Assembly: GCA_018894105.1 (NCBI GenBank)
Contig: CM032121.1
Location: forward strand, 7,420,507-7,484,506
Source: Jacaranda mimosifolia
Lineage: Eukaryota; Streptophyta; Magnoliopsida; Lamiales; Bignoniaceae
DNA length: 64,000 nucleotides
Direction of reading: 5' to 3'
Made by a program: the position numbers and the translations under genes. Under the pieces are notes generated by a model. It was not told the origin of the DNA. It worked only from the letters and a program-made list of their open reading frames with translations, and made no database searches. Of this stretch, positions 25,775 to 36,961 are shown piece by piece; position 1 is the stretch's first letter; every line of letters starts with the position of its first letter.

Positions 25775-26516
25775 GGGTAAATTGCATTTTTGGTCCCACA
25801 ACTTAGGCCGTTTTCGATTTTGGTCCTATTCTTTTGCACTTTCTCACATTGCATCCCATAAGTCCATTTTTTTCTCAATTTAAGTCCTGAAAGGGGGTTC
25901 CGTCCAATAATTAACGGAGAAGTCGCGTGCCACTCACGTGGCCGTTAAAATTGTTGCTTTCTTGGTCCCATAAGTCAGGCCCGTTTACATTTTTGGTCTC
26001 AACGATAGCTTCAATAAATTTTTTGCAGAAGAAGAAAGAAAAATAGCTGCAAGTGAAGGTGCCATTTATTTTTGTGGCACATCGTCTTCATTGAAAACCT
26101 CATGGACAAATGAAAATCCAAAGAGGAGGTTTCATGGTTGTACTTCCATGAATAATAGAAGTGGTCTCTTTGTTTGGAAAGACCCTCAAATGTGTGAAAG
26201 AACAAGACAAATGATACTTGGGTTATAGGATGTTGAATGTAACGAAGAAAAGTTGTTAAAACTTCAAAAAAAATTATTGGAGCTATCGTTGGGACCAAAA
26301 ATGCAAACGGGCCTAACTTATGGGACCAAAAAAGCAACAATTTTAACGGCCATGTGAGTGGCACGTGACTTCTCCGTTAATTATTGGACGGAACCCCCTT
26401 TCAGGACTTAAATTGAGAAAAAAATGGACTTATGGGATGCAATGTGAAAAAGTGCAAAAGAATGGAACCAAAATCGAAAACGGCCTAAGTTGTGGGACCA
26501 AAAATGCAATTTACCC
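25775..26516. mobile_element. Small Mutator-like element carrying a GRF zinc-finger fragment (unit A)
   Basis: Perfect 10-bp direct repeats TTTTGAGTTG flank it (25765-25774 and 26517-26526). The inverted ends are long (about 240 bp) and start GGGTAAATTGCATTTTTGG. Unit B has one copy of the target (TTTTGAATTG near 40182) and is the empty site. The middle carries an open frame for a GRF-type zinc finger, described separately. No transposase is present, so it is non-autonomous. Confidence 0.82.
26061..26228 (+). pseudogene. GRF-type zinc-finger fragment inside the 25775-26516 element
   Basis: The plus-strand frame reads CGTSSSLKTSWTNENPKRRF, then HGCTSMNNRSGLFVWKDPQM, then CERTRQMILGL and a TAG stop. 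This matches the GRF zinc finger (C-x-C-G, TSWT-x-x-NPGRRF-x-GC, C-G-F-F-x-W-x-D-P, C), best known in plants from short proteins of the At4g04775 type. The first Cys of the C-x-C pair is Tyr and the third zinc-binding position (usually CGFF) reads SGLF, so metal binding is probably lost. No start codon fits, so it is read as a captured or relic fragment. Confidence 0.7.
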
Positions 26517-26740
26517 TTTTGAGTTGCAACCAAAAAACAGTCTATACATTGGTTAGTGAATCAATTTAGGAATATCATTATGCTTTTATTTTCCACACTA
26601 CTAATAAATTCAAGTTGCAAATAAAGTTAGTTAGCAAATCAGTTGGTTGAAAATTGAAACAAGATGAAATTAAGCTAATATTCTAGCTACTAGCTAATTA
26701 TGGGCCATGAGAAATATTAATATTATATTATTTGGGAAAC

Positions 26741-27096
26741 TTGTAAAATTAGGAGCGTAGGTATGGCCGTTTTAGGTTTTAATACCGAAATTTGAGATAA
26801 TATTAAAGTAGAACAAAAACTTATTAAAAATCAGGGGAGAAAAAAAAAAAAAGATAGTAGCCACCAGAAAACACAGTCAGCTTTGGTGATTGGTTGCGTG
26901 GTACTTACATGGTGCATGCATGGAACACCGATGTATGCACTATGCAAGCAATCACCGGCGCGAACTATGTTTTCTAGTGGCTACTATCATTTATTTTCGA
27001 TTTTAATGAAGTTTGGTCATACTGTAATACCACTTTAAATTTTGGTTCTACATTGCAAATTGATCATAATTGCAGTTCTATTTTTGCAATTTATCC
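26741..27096. mobile_element. Foldback MITE present in both units (copy A)
   Basis: The two halves of this segment are inverted relative to each other. The left opens TTGTAAAATTAGGAGCG and the right, on the minus strand, TTGCAAAAATAGAACTG. They meet in a near-perfect palindrome at 26853-26988. The same element occupies 40411-40752 in unit B, so it predates the duplication. No coding sequence. Confidence 0.65.
26853..26988. repeat. Near-perfect 136-bp palindrome
   Basis: The sequence from GATAGTAGCCACCAGAAAAC to its inverted end TTTTCTAGTGGCTACTATC reads almost the same on both strands, with only scattered mismatches and a loop of a few bases around 26920. RNA from either strand would fold into a hairpin of about 65 bp. 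In unit B (about 40510-40648) the match has decayed, mainly on the left arm. Confidence 0.8.
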
Positions 27097-28787
27097 ATAT
27101 CATTTCGTTGTGAGGAATATAATTTTTTATTAATGCACACACACAAATCAAGGTTTCAGTAAGGTTCAAATATTAAATCTCATATTTTGTATGTATAAAG
27201 ACAATATCATTGAATCAATTGGCCACGCGACCAAAATAGAGAGAATATATGGTCCACTAGTTAGGTTTTAAGCAATAGAATAATAATATCAATTGTACAT
27301 TGATTGATTACTTTTTATGATAGTTACAATAGATTACAAGTAATAATGCCGCTTAACCAAAATCAAACTATGTTAAAAAGGAACCCAAATCAAGTGTGTA
27401 TATATATGTGTGTGTGTATCAAAATAAAGGCGTTCCTTCAGCCTTATTAGCTCGGAATCAGCGGTCTATATTTCCATAATTTTGGGGACAAACAGAATAA
27501 TGAAGATGTAAACAACCTTAAATAAATCCTAATATTCGAACTGCTTTTCAAGCAGAAAAATACCATTAGGGTGGCCATATATAGCATGAAAATATTCTCA
27601 TTAGGATAATGTTGTTATTATATAGTGTATTTGCAAACTACATTTTCGAAATGATTAATGAATGCGATTGATCCTACGCTTGTAAAAAGAATCCAAATAC
27701 CTAATTGATCGTTTTAAATTGTTATTTCAAATTGATGGATATTATCTGTATTAAAAAATATTTGAATATATCAGTTTCTATCATTAAACAATTCTAATAT
27801 GAATATAACGCAAGGTATTCATATCCAGAATTTTTATATCCAAAACAAAGTCAATGTAAATTTCTTTTCTGTACTAGTAGATATATATTTGAGACATTAG
27901 TTATTGATATTCTTAAATTTGTTGGTCTTTTAGAACTAGACAATAACTGAAAATTGAACAAGTTTATGTATAAATTTTAATTTTTTAGCCTACATATAGC
28001 AAATTCAAATATTTGATGCCATAAATTCAGATGTTGAATAGAACAAATTAAATATGGATATCATATATATATATATATATATAATATTAAATAGATGCAA
28101 TATGTACATTAAATATTAGAATTTGTGTAATATATCGATATTCGAATTATTAAATGAAATATCAAATATCAGAATATATCCGACTAGCATGCAATGAATG
28201 CAAATGTGAATATTTATGTTTACATTCGGCAATATTTTAATATTATGTTTATACATAGCGGAAAATATCCAAATGCAAATTCAAATCTAATTGATGGCAT
28301 GGTCTATGATCTATGGTGTGTATATACACACACACACACAACTATATGACAGTAATTGACAAATAATTGTGGATCAATGCATGCAAAACTATCTATAGTT
28401 AACTTTTTTACTATGTTTACTACAGAAAATATTATGAATCGAATATTAAAAAAAATTGCATTCCATCTCTTCTTCCACATTATAATACATGAATATTATA
28501 TAGAAATATATATATATAGCATATAGTATAAATAAAAATTCTAAATCAAAATAAAATATCTAATTATCAACCTCATATTTGAAGGTTGATGGGGGAGAGC
28601 AAGCTTGTTGTTGAAAAGAAAGTAGCCATCCTACTTTTTCGCTTAATTACGAACTCTTATTATAATTAGCAAACGCATCTTAGGTACCTCACCGGCCCTT
28701 TAGTCCATCTTAAATTAATAATATAATAAATAATTGAGTTTGTGACTATGAAGATTTAAGAAAATCTAAATTTGCTATATATACTAA
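27097..28787. other. AT-rich spacer with no gene
   Basis: No coding region, RNA gene or clear element ends were seen. The stretch matches 40753-42612 in unit B in order. It contains short TA/TG/CA microsatellites (about 27401-27417, 28064-28083, 28318-28340). Confidence 0.6.
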
Positions 28788-29219
28788 GGCCTTGTTTGCT
28801 TGGCTTGATTAGGTGTGATACATATCTAATCAAACATCTTCTAATGTTTGCTTCAATTGATAAAAGCCCTTGATAAATTCTAGGCCCTATATTATTTATT
28901 GTTGCATTTGGAAAATGGATCAAGGGGGGAAAGGCTTGATTAGGTGTGATAAGAATTACAAAGATTTAATAAGGTCTATTTTTTATCTTATTTTCAATTA
29001 AACCATGATTCTAAAAATGGGAAAGAATGAGAAAATTATGAAAAACTTATTAAAAAATATAAAGGATATAATAGTAAATTTATATATTATATTTTAATTT
29101 ATCTATATACTAATCATACCAACCAAACATAAAATTAAAATATTCTATCCTAATGGGCTTAAAATGTATCATTTGCTTATGTATTACTTCCAATCACATC
29201 ATTCCAAGCAAACGAGCTC
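28788..29219. mobile_element. Second Tourist-like MITE (unit A only)
   Basis: 432 bp with inverted ends GGCCTTGTTTGCTTGGCTTG (left) and GAGCTCGTTTGCTTGGAATG (right, minus strand). It is flanked by TAA on both sides (28785-28787, 29220-29222). Unit B reads straight through the site (ATATACTAAGTGTATG near 42605). The three-base TAA repeat and the GGCCTTGTTTG terminus are Harbinger/Tourist features. Confidence 0.8.
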
Positions 29220-29632
29220 TAAGTATATGTACATAGCGCCTATTAATATATGATGAAATTTAGGCGAGTTCGTCCCGTGTTTACTCAAATTAAACCCATG
29301 TTTAATTCATGCCTAAAGGTGTTCTCATGAGCTCACCGAGTCTTTATGGAAAGTCCTAGCGAAAAAGCTTATTTGATTGAGTCATATAACAAATAAAATC
29401 ATTTTTGTATTGTGATATCTCACTTTATCTAATTTAATTAGTCATAAATCGATTATACAGCGATTATAGATATAATTGATCTATAATTGAATTAAATTCA
29501 GCTATATTTAGTTTAGACTAATTAAATTTTCAATTTTAAGATGTATTAGAAAGATAAAATTAATTGAAATTATTAGTAACTATAATGCAAGACTATAATT
29601 AAGTAGAGTTTATATAATAGTTTAACGGTATC

Positions 29633-31637
29633 CACTTGGGGGGGGGGGGGGGGGGGAACTCGCTTTTTCCAATAGAATTTTCAAATGGAACACTATTTTT
29701 GGAGATTTTCAAAGGATTTTCAATGAAATTTCGTGGGATAAAAGATTCATTGGAAATCCAATGAAAAAGTATCGAAAATTTTGGAGGAAATTTGATGGAA
29801 GCTTAATTGGCAGAAACATTTGCGATGGTATTTCCGTTGGATTTCTAACGAAAATTATTGTCTGATGGAATTTTTTTATGAAAAATTAAATTATATCCTT
29901 TTAGAAGATTTTTTATGGAAATTCCATCAGAAATTTAAATTATTTTTTTAAAAAAATCAATTATTTTTGAAAAAGAGCTAGTTTCTTACGGATTTTCTAT
30001 CAAAAAATTGAATTTTTTCTCTTTAAAAATTAATTTTTTAGAAAAAGAGTTGTTTTCTATTGAAAATTTGAATTACTTTTTCTTAAAAAAAGTTAGTTTC
30101 TGATGAATTTTCTGCTAGAAAATTCTGTTGGTTAATTTACCTGCAACAGTCTTCTTTCCTATTTCTTTTTCTGTGTTTTCTTCCTCCTCCTCTCTCTTCT
30201 CTCCTCCCAAATCCCCAATATCTATCACTTCCCTGCCCATTTATGTCGCCCTCGTTCCTTACCCATCAATTTCCGTTGTTGCCACATGTTCTCCGCACCA
30301 TTCCCCCCATCACCGCATCATTGCCATCATTGTTCCACCATCCCCACGCCTCTTCACCGTCATCATGCCCTTGCCATCATGGCCGTTTCTAGGTCAGTCT
30401 TCCGTCAGTTTCTATATATTTTTATTATTATTTTCATGTACAATTTATTACATTATTTATGTTGAGCTTATACCGAATTAAATACTTTATATGTTACATA
30501 TTGAGTTTTAGGTACGTTAGTGTTAATATATTAGATTTTATATTGAATTTCTGGCATGTTAATACATGTGAAACTTATCGTGCTATTAGAAATTTTATGT
30601 ATAATATTTTCAATTGTTGCAAGTAAACATGTTTTATATTGAATTCTAGGGATGTTGTTTGCATTAATTTTATTTATGTAGAATTTGAGTTATTTTAATT
30701 GATGTAGCATTTTAGTAGGATAAATTAGGGTGAATTAGGGTTTTAATTTATTTCCAATTATGATGGCTGAATTTAAGATTTAAATTTTTGTAAATTGTTC
30801 AATTAGTTACGTTATATTGTTTAATAAATATATTATTAGCATTTAAATTTATTTCAGCTAGTTATTTAGGATTTAAATATTGGCAAATTTTCCAATTTGT
30901 TAGGTTATGTTGTTCGTTTAATGTTTTATTAGGATTTGAATTTATTTGAAATAGTTTACAGTCCCTTTTTTAAATAATATCCATTGTGTTACAAATGTCA
31001 TAGTTTTTATGAACATTAGGCATGTGTTAGGTGTGTTGTTTAGGTAAAATTGATGGTTAGGAAGGGGGATGAGAATTGGGGGAAGGGGTGAAGCCCTCCC
31101 ATTTGTTGCTGTTGGTTTTTGATTGCTTGCATGTGTTAAATTTAGAAGGGGATGTGATGTATTATATGGATATGTTGTTTTATTAATTTATTTGATTATT
31201 TATTTATTTATTGAAATTTTGGATTCTTATATGTTAAGAGGAAACTCTGCTCGATTTTTTTCTATTATAAACTCTTTATTTAACACATATTAAAGGTATT
31301 TAAGTGCCTCGAATAAATGTTGTTTTGGTTTTACATATAGCAGACCAATTAGATATTCGCCCCCCTCCCCACACCAACTGAGGTTAGGGTTCTAGCCGAC
31401 TAGGATTACCAATGCTGATGACTACTTTGACTTCGATGGTGATACTGCTGGCTAGTAGATAAGATGCTTTTTTCTTTTATATCTTTTATATTACTTTTTT
31501 AAATTTATATTTATAAAATTATATTTCTTTTTGAAATTGTATTTTTCATTTATTCATAATTTTGTTGTTTCGAACTTTTATGGTATTTTATACACAAGAT
31601 ATATCAATAGGCTAGAGATGTAATCAAATAAAAATCT
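29633..31637. mobile_element. CACTA-like non-autonomous element, truncated copy (unit A)
   Basis: This is the counterpart of the element in unit B (42985-58090 without its inner insertion). It starts CACTT, and its first 500 bp repeat GGAAATTCC/GGAATTTC-type words in both orientations, as CACTA subterminal regions do. A pyrimidine-rich section (30150-30400) can be read as 117 codons but shows no domain; the same place in unit B is not conserved in frame. The right end, present in unit B at 58090, is missing here because homology stops at 31637. Confidence 0.6.
29638..29656 (+). repeat. G homopolymer of 19 bases
   Basis: An uninterrupted run of 19 G just inside the CACTA-like left end. Unit B has TTTTTAAAAAAATC in the same place. 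Such runs are rare in AT-rich DNA and are hard to sequence, so the length may be inexact. Confidence 0.85.
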
Positions 31638-31975
31638 AAATGCAACAAGTCAAGATGTTTGGATGATGCAATATCATTTATTAATTTAAATGAAGATTTA
31701 AAATGCTTTCCTTTGACACATGCATCACATACTCTATTTTTAGTGAACTTAATTTTAGGGATGCCTCTAACTAATTCTCTTATTGCAAGATGAGTTAATA
31801 GATTCATATTTACATGTCCTAACCTTCTATGCCATGTCCAACACGTTTCTTCAGTAGCAATAAGATATTCAACATTTTGATTCGACAAGGCATCAAGATC
31901 AATGGAATATATGTTGTTTTCACAAGATATAGTAAAGATTATCTCCTTGTCTTTTAAAACAATGCAGTTCGTAGG
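31638..31975 (-). pseudogene. Copia retrotransposon relic (pre-integrase region)
   Basis: On the minus strand one open frame reads NCIVLKDKEIIFTISCENN, then ATEETCWTWHRRLGHVNMNL, then VRGIPKIKFTKNRVCDACVK. The WHRRLGH and C-x-x-C motifs are the gag pre-integrase domain of copia polyproteins, with the integrase zinc-binding HHCC pattern. No LTRs or other domains remain nearby. It differs from the copia element at 3863-8327. It sits exactly where homology between units A and B ends. Confidence 0.8.
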
Positions 31976-32526
31976 TTAAAACTGTCCCTTATATCTACAA
32001 TTTTTATATATAGTTGATAGTTGAAAAATCAAAGACAAAGTGACTTTGAATACCATATATGCTGGGCAATAACAACATTACATGCTCCACAACTCTATAA
32101 TGAATGACATACAATTGATTTGAACACTAATTAACCGTGCCATGCAGAAGATTTTTTTTGGACCAAAAAAGTGCTTGCCTTTTCTTTCAAAAATTAATAC
32201 CATTTTCAAAATTTCGTAAAATACAAAACTAAAAAATTGCTTCGACCCTTATTTTATATGTGGACTAAAAATTACAATTTGTCCTTATTCTTTCCTTCAT
32301 AATTAATTTGAATCCAACAATTACGTGCACTAATTGTGACTAGCTATTAATTGTCTAATAGAGAGACGAGTGAGGACAACATGTGCATAATTTTGTGAAA
32401 ACTGGGAGTATTTCGAAATCCAAACTCACAACTAAAAATTACAGGATCTTCAATTCATGTTCTATCAGACTAAAAATGTAATTTTATAACCTATATTAAT
32501 TTTGTTTTGTAATAATTGGTATATAT
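31976..32526. other. Spacer between duplication units
   Basis: About 550 bp of AT-rich DNA with no coding region and no match to the start of unit A. I recognise nothing in it. Confidence 0.5.
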
Positions 32527-32949
32527 GTTTTCTTTGTCATTCAGAAGAAAATTATGCCAAGAAATATACAAATTAACATTATTAGCTCTAGACGCTGTCG
32601 AGTGGCTTGTGGCTCAATAGTATATAAGTCTTCATTATTATGTGGGAGGTTAAGAGTTTAAACACGAATGGACTCCTTATATGTATAACACGTGTAGTTT
32701 GTACTTCAATTTACTTGATTCGATTTCAATAATAAAATAAAATTATCTTGTCGAAAATGATAAATTCGTTATTGTAAGTTCTAAACACACACACACTCTC
32801 TGGATACTCTAATAATATAATAGGAAAATTATAACCATATATTTAATTTCTTTTAATTTTCACTTGATCTGTGTAGACATATGGTTTTTCACATTTATAT
32901 ATATATATATATATACACACGTGTTATACATGTGTATATATGTTTTTAC

Positions 32950-34014
32950 TAGTGGGGGGAGCCACGTTGTGTTCAGTGGGGTCAAATGACCCCACTGAAA
33001 TTTTGTTTTCCTTAATATATGTGTGTATATATATATATATGTAATATTTTCAAAAAAATAAATTTTACCTTCAATTGACCCCAGTGAAAAAAATAAAAAT
33101 TCTTTAATGAGGAGGTCAATAATTCGAATAGGAAAGAAGTGACTAATTGATTAATTGGTATACTTTCCAACATTACCTTTTTAATTTGTGTGTTATAATA
33201 TAAATGCACAAAAGTTGAAATTATATGCACTAAAAAAAATCAAATTACTTTATGTAACAACCTAGAAATTTCCCTAATTAAATTTTGATATTATAAATAT
33301 TGGAACTCACCCAAATGATATTTCCCTAATTCAATTGTAATTGAATTAGGAATCCTTGAACCCCGGAAATTTCTTTTATTGAAATATCCCTAATTAATTT
33401 GTAATTCTTTAAACATGCAAATTTTATCTTATTGGTATCCGATTTTTAATCAGTAAACATTATTTTTATTGGTAAGATTGCATGCTTACATTTATAAAAA
33501 ACGATGTATTTGATGATGCATCTAATAAAGCCATCATGCAACGCTTCATGAATCTAAAGAGAAACTAGGGACAATTGTAAATGATATTGTAAATATTTTT
33601 TATATAATTCCATCTTTATTTATAGTTTTTACTTAAATTTATTTCTAAATTTTAATTAATATTATTATATTAATTAATTAATTAATGTGATCTTTTTTTT
33701 TTTTAAGGAAAGAATTATTGTATATCATAAAAGCCATTACATAGTTCGAGAAACAGTCACTGGAAGGATAGTACCAGAATAAAAACCAACTAAAGATAAA
33801 TGTGCTAACGCATGAGCTGACTCATTGCCTTAGTACATTGGAAAAAATCATCTTCCTCACTTGTGAGGGCTGAAATCAAGGTCAGATTGTCACCTTCGAA
33901 AATAACGTGCTGCAATTCCAAATTAGATGTTTATTATATTAATTAATTAGTTAATGTGATCTACTTTAGTAAAAATTTTGACCCCACCAACAGTATTTTT
34001 TGGCTCCGCCACTG
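32950..34014. mobile_element. hAT-type element (unit B only)
   Basis: A perfect 8-bp direct repeat GTTTTTAC flanks it (32942-32949 and 34015-34022). The inverted ends are TAGTGGGGGGAGCCA on the left and CAGTGGCGGAGCCA on the right (minus strand), the CAGTGGCGGAGCC terminus common in plant hAT elements. The GGTCAAA-like subterminal words are inverted too. Unit A has no insertion at the matching site near 295-315. No transposase. The TGTAACAACCTAG sequence near 33254 may be the start of an LTR fragment, which I could not confirm. Confidence 0.82.
33693..33930 (-). mobile_element. 5'-truncated LINE (L1-type) insertion
   Basis: On the minus strand a decayed RNase H-like tail of a plant LINE is readable in two frames: ELQHVIFEGDNLTLISAL, then NESAHALAHLSLVGFYSG and a stop, followed by about 12 A residues (a T-run at 33693 on the plus strand). 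Long direct repeats of about 30 bp (TATTATATTAATTAATTA... ending AATGTGATCT, about 33662-33692 and 33931-33962) flank it with one difference. A long target repeat, poly(A) and 5' truncation are the hallmarks of LINE insertion. It lies inside the hAT element. Confidence 0.78.
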
Positions 34015-35480
34015 GTTTTTACATTTATACATGTTTATACCAAAACTAAATTATTCATGACCATGGTTTTTCTTTTTTCCATGTAAAATATGTAATATTA
34101 CTTACTTTTCAATCTTTTGTTTGGGATAGTTATTTTTAAAAAATTTCCAAATGACAATAATTTTGATGTTTGGATGGTGTATGTTTGTCATGAATACATT
34201 TTAAAGCTATTCATAAATAGAATCAATTTGAATATCATATATTTGAAGCCTCATTTAGATTTTCAGATAATAACGGTAAACAAACTGTTTATAAATCATT
34301 TTTTTTTTCTTTTTCCAATCAACTGTTACTGAAGCCCATTCTTCATCAAGTATTGGGCCCAAAAAAGTTGCCACTACCCTTCATCAAACATATATGGCAA
34401 TGTAATTAGTAATATAAATTTTAATTTTTTATATTTGGTAATTAGCATCAAATATCTTTTACTTCAAATTTTCGAATGTTTGAGTTAGATTCTTATAATT
34501 GGGCTCTACGTTAAAAAATACAAATGAATTTGATTTCATTCAGCTCATTTATGGAAAATAAATAAATTCCTACATTTAAAATGTGAACAAAATAAATAAA
34601 TTTATGCCCATAGCACCTATACCGGCTTTTTTGTCTGAATATAAACAAAATTAAATATTTTCTAAATTCTTCTAGAAAAAGGCAATTTTAACAATTTTCC
34701 TAATTGCTTCGTTCTCTATTTCAATTTGAGAAGATCATAAGGAAATATATATTAAGATATGATATGCAAAAGCTATTTGTTGTTTATTATTTTTTCGTAA
34801 CAAATTGGTCATACATTTTGTGCATTATGCATGCATGTCAATTACAACATTAGTAGATTAATTTACAATCTGAAAAGCCTTTTGTTTTTGTTCATCTTTT
34901 CCTCCAAAATGTCATTTCATTACTTCTTAATCTCTTTTGCTTTTCAGTAGAATTGCTGAACTGACAAAGTTTAATCAAGAAAAGAAATGAGATACAAGTT
35001 TCATCCTTTTTTCTTCGCCTTTTCCTTTCCCGCTTTTTCCCTTTTGGCCGTGGATTTTTAGGCTTGGTTTCTAGTAGGTAGGCTTTCTGGGCTGTAAAAT
35101 TGCTACCCAGAAGTAGAGGTCTAATGAAGCTGTAGAAAAGTCAGAAATATTTCATATATATGATCATTGGATCATGAAATATAGATAGCATCTCTACAGG
35201 ATTATAGCTTTAATTTGTAGCCAAATTTCCTAAAAGCAATTAGATGACTGTCACTAAGAAGGAGCTCTTTTTGAATTATGCAGTGTCTCTCAAGCCAAAA
35301 AAGTTTCATTTATGAGGATTTAAATTAAATGAAGAAATGAAAATTAAGGTAGAAAAAACACACACAAAAAATAGACATGAAAAAGGGATTATTTCAATTC
35401 TCTTGCTTTTATTCTTTTATCTTCTTAATTTTTTATTTTCCCTGTGGTAGCTAGGCATTAATCAGTAGTCATCAAAATGC
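34015..35480. other. Non-coding 3' flank of the unit B protease
   Basis: No gene is seen. It parallels 300-640 and 2258-3514 of unit A, without the 641-2257 insertion. Confidence 0.65.
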
Positions 35481-36823
35481 TTACAACTGATCACACTGTG
35501 TGGGCACAAAGGATAAAGTCGCTCCAACAATATCATAAAGCACTAATGTATTCTGTTGCTGAACATTGCCAAAGATGGATAGCCCATAAACAGAACTCCC
35601 CATTAGCAAGCACCCCACCCCACTATCTGTATCAGTGAAGAAGTAGTTTTCCTGTGGCAAGTCCAAATCACCCCCCTTCAAATGAAATATGAACTTAGGC
35701 ACCTCAACACTTTCCACATCCAGTGGAATGCATAGCAGAGTTCTAGACCTTCCACATTATCGACCCTGGAAAGTTTAATTTGACGAGTGAACTCTTTCTT
35801 AATTTCATCAAAAACACTTTTCTTGAGATATGTGATCGTGGTGCCCGAGTCGATGATCGTGCCCCCAGAGCCGTCGGCCCTAAGTTCAAAAGTCAAGTTC
35901 TTGATGGGCAAGAGAGTTTCACCAATCGTAATCCCTTGGATGGAAAGATAGTAAAAAGTAGAATCATAAGGGTTTTTAATCAAAGGGGTGGCTATCTTTG
36001 AATTTTCTAGGGTTGTGTTGATGCTAGCTTCAGACCCCACCAGAAGAATACTGGTTTTGCTTGAGTCATTATACGATGTTAGACAATAGGAAAACTTGGG
36101 TTCTTGGAGTTGAGAAACGAGGGACAATGGTCCACCCCCCAGGCCCACAATCCCAGCGCCCGAGCCCTCAAAATCGCCTTCATTATCTTGCCCACATCCG
36201 AACCCAACTTTTGGGACTGAGACATTATCATCAAATGTAAAAGTCTCAGTGGCCAAAACACCTTTAGTCTTAGAAGAATCACCATAGGCGTAGGAATACT
36301 TGCAATTGCCATCATCATCACAAGTCGAATCATCAAGCTCTTTACAAAGCTTGCTGGAGCATGTTACGTTAGTGTAAGATGAAGACATTCTGGGATCGAA
36401 AACTGGCGTTGGTTGGTCGAAGCAGAACTGGCAGGGCTGGCATTGAGTCCATGTGAGGTCACTTCCAGTATCAAAAATTGCAGAATAAAATAAGGGAGGG
36501 GTGCCAATGGACAAATCCATTAGAAACTCGCCATCTCCAGCGTGAGTAGGGGCCTTAATGCTCACATTTGATGCAGCAAGGACTATTGCATTAAGCCTTT
36601 CCATCCTCTTCTTTCCCCGTTTAACCGCACGTTGCAAAAGCTCATATTTTGTGAAGTTTTTACCAGAATCCATGTGTTTCAGGGTCACTTGAAACCCAAT
36701 TTTTGGATTGGAGTGGTCCAGTGTGTGCCTTGATGTGGATGTAGTTGGTGAAACAAGTAGAGCTACTAAGGCAAGAAGTAGAATTGATGCCATTGGAGAT
36801 AACGAGAAATGTGTTGAAGACAT
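35481..36823 (-). pseudogene. Nepenthesin-like aspartic protease, nearly intact, one frameshift
   Basis: Single-exon gene for a secreted A1-family aspartic protease of the nepenthesin group. From ATG 36823 (alternative ATG 36793, MASILLLALVALLVSPTTST) it has a hydrophobic signal peptide, a propeptide-like region with GFQVTLKHMDSGKNFTKYEL, the first catalytic motif FDTGSDLTWTQC, the cysteine-rich nepenthesin insert (CQPCQFCFDQPTPVFDPR to LCKELDDSTCDDDGNC), the YAYGDSS flap segment, and the second catalytic motif IIDSGTTITYL. Near 35722, after GLELCYAF, one base is missing relative to the frame that continues VESVEVPKFIFHLKGGDLDL to the stop at 35481. The span of 1343 nt is one short of 448 codons. 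As read, the protein would end after a short missorted tail, lacking the C-terminal lobe. Either a recent pseudogene or a single base error. Confidence 0.85.
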
Positions 36824-36882
36824 TGATTGTATAGACTGTAGAGAATACATAGTCAAGGGATGCATATAAAAGTGAATCTGTT

Positions 36883-36894
36883 GGATATATATAG
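36883..36894 (-). promoter_or_regulatory. Candidate TATA box of the unit B protease
   Basis: The minus strand reads CTATATATATCC about 60 bases upstream of the ATG at 36823, a normal TATA-to-start spacing for a short plant 5' leader. A second TTTTATATGC lies closer, near 36863-36872. Inference from position and sequence only. Confidence 0.4.
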
Positions 36895-36961
36895 AGAGAG
36901 GGATAGGATCATAAGAAGAGATGACGGAGTAAAATAAGGTGGATTGTACTGAAGGAATCAA

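Larger units (their letters stand above)
112..31637 (+). repeat. Unit A of a direct tandem segmental duplication
   Basis: Blocks of this interval recur in the same order and orientation in 32527-58090. Correspondences seen by eye: 112-640 with 32527-34345; 2258-3862 and 8328-8443 with 34346-36045; 10024-12323 with 36045-38410; 25729-29632 with 40146-42984; 29633-31637 with 42985-43337 plus 56203-57738. The gaps are transposons present in only one unit. Without them the unit is roughly 12-13 kb. Aligned stretches differ by scattered substitutions and small indels, so the duplication is old. Homology stops at about 31637, where a copia relic begins. Confidence 0.85.

Noticed and set aside
26011..26364. 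Minus-strand frame of 117 codons in the GRF-carrying element
   Set aside because: It is the reverse of the GRF segment and terminal repeats. The plus strand has the recognisable domain.
30128..30481. Plus-strand frame of 117 codons in the CACTA-like element, similar one at 56300-56656
   Set aside because: CT-rich DNA in both units, but indels shift the frame between them, so there is no sign of coding selection.
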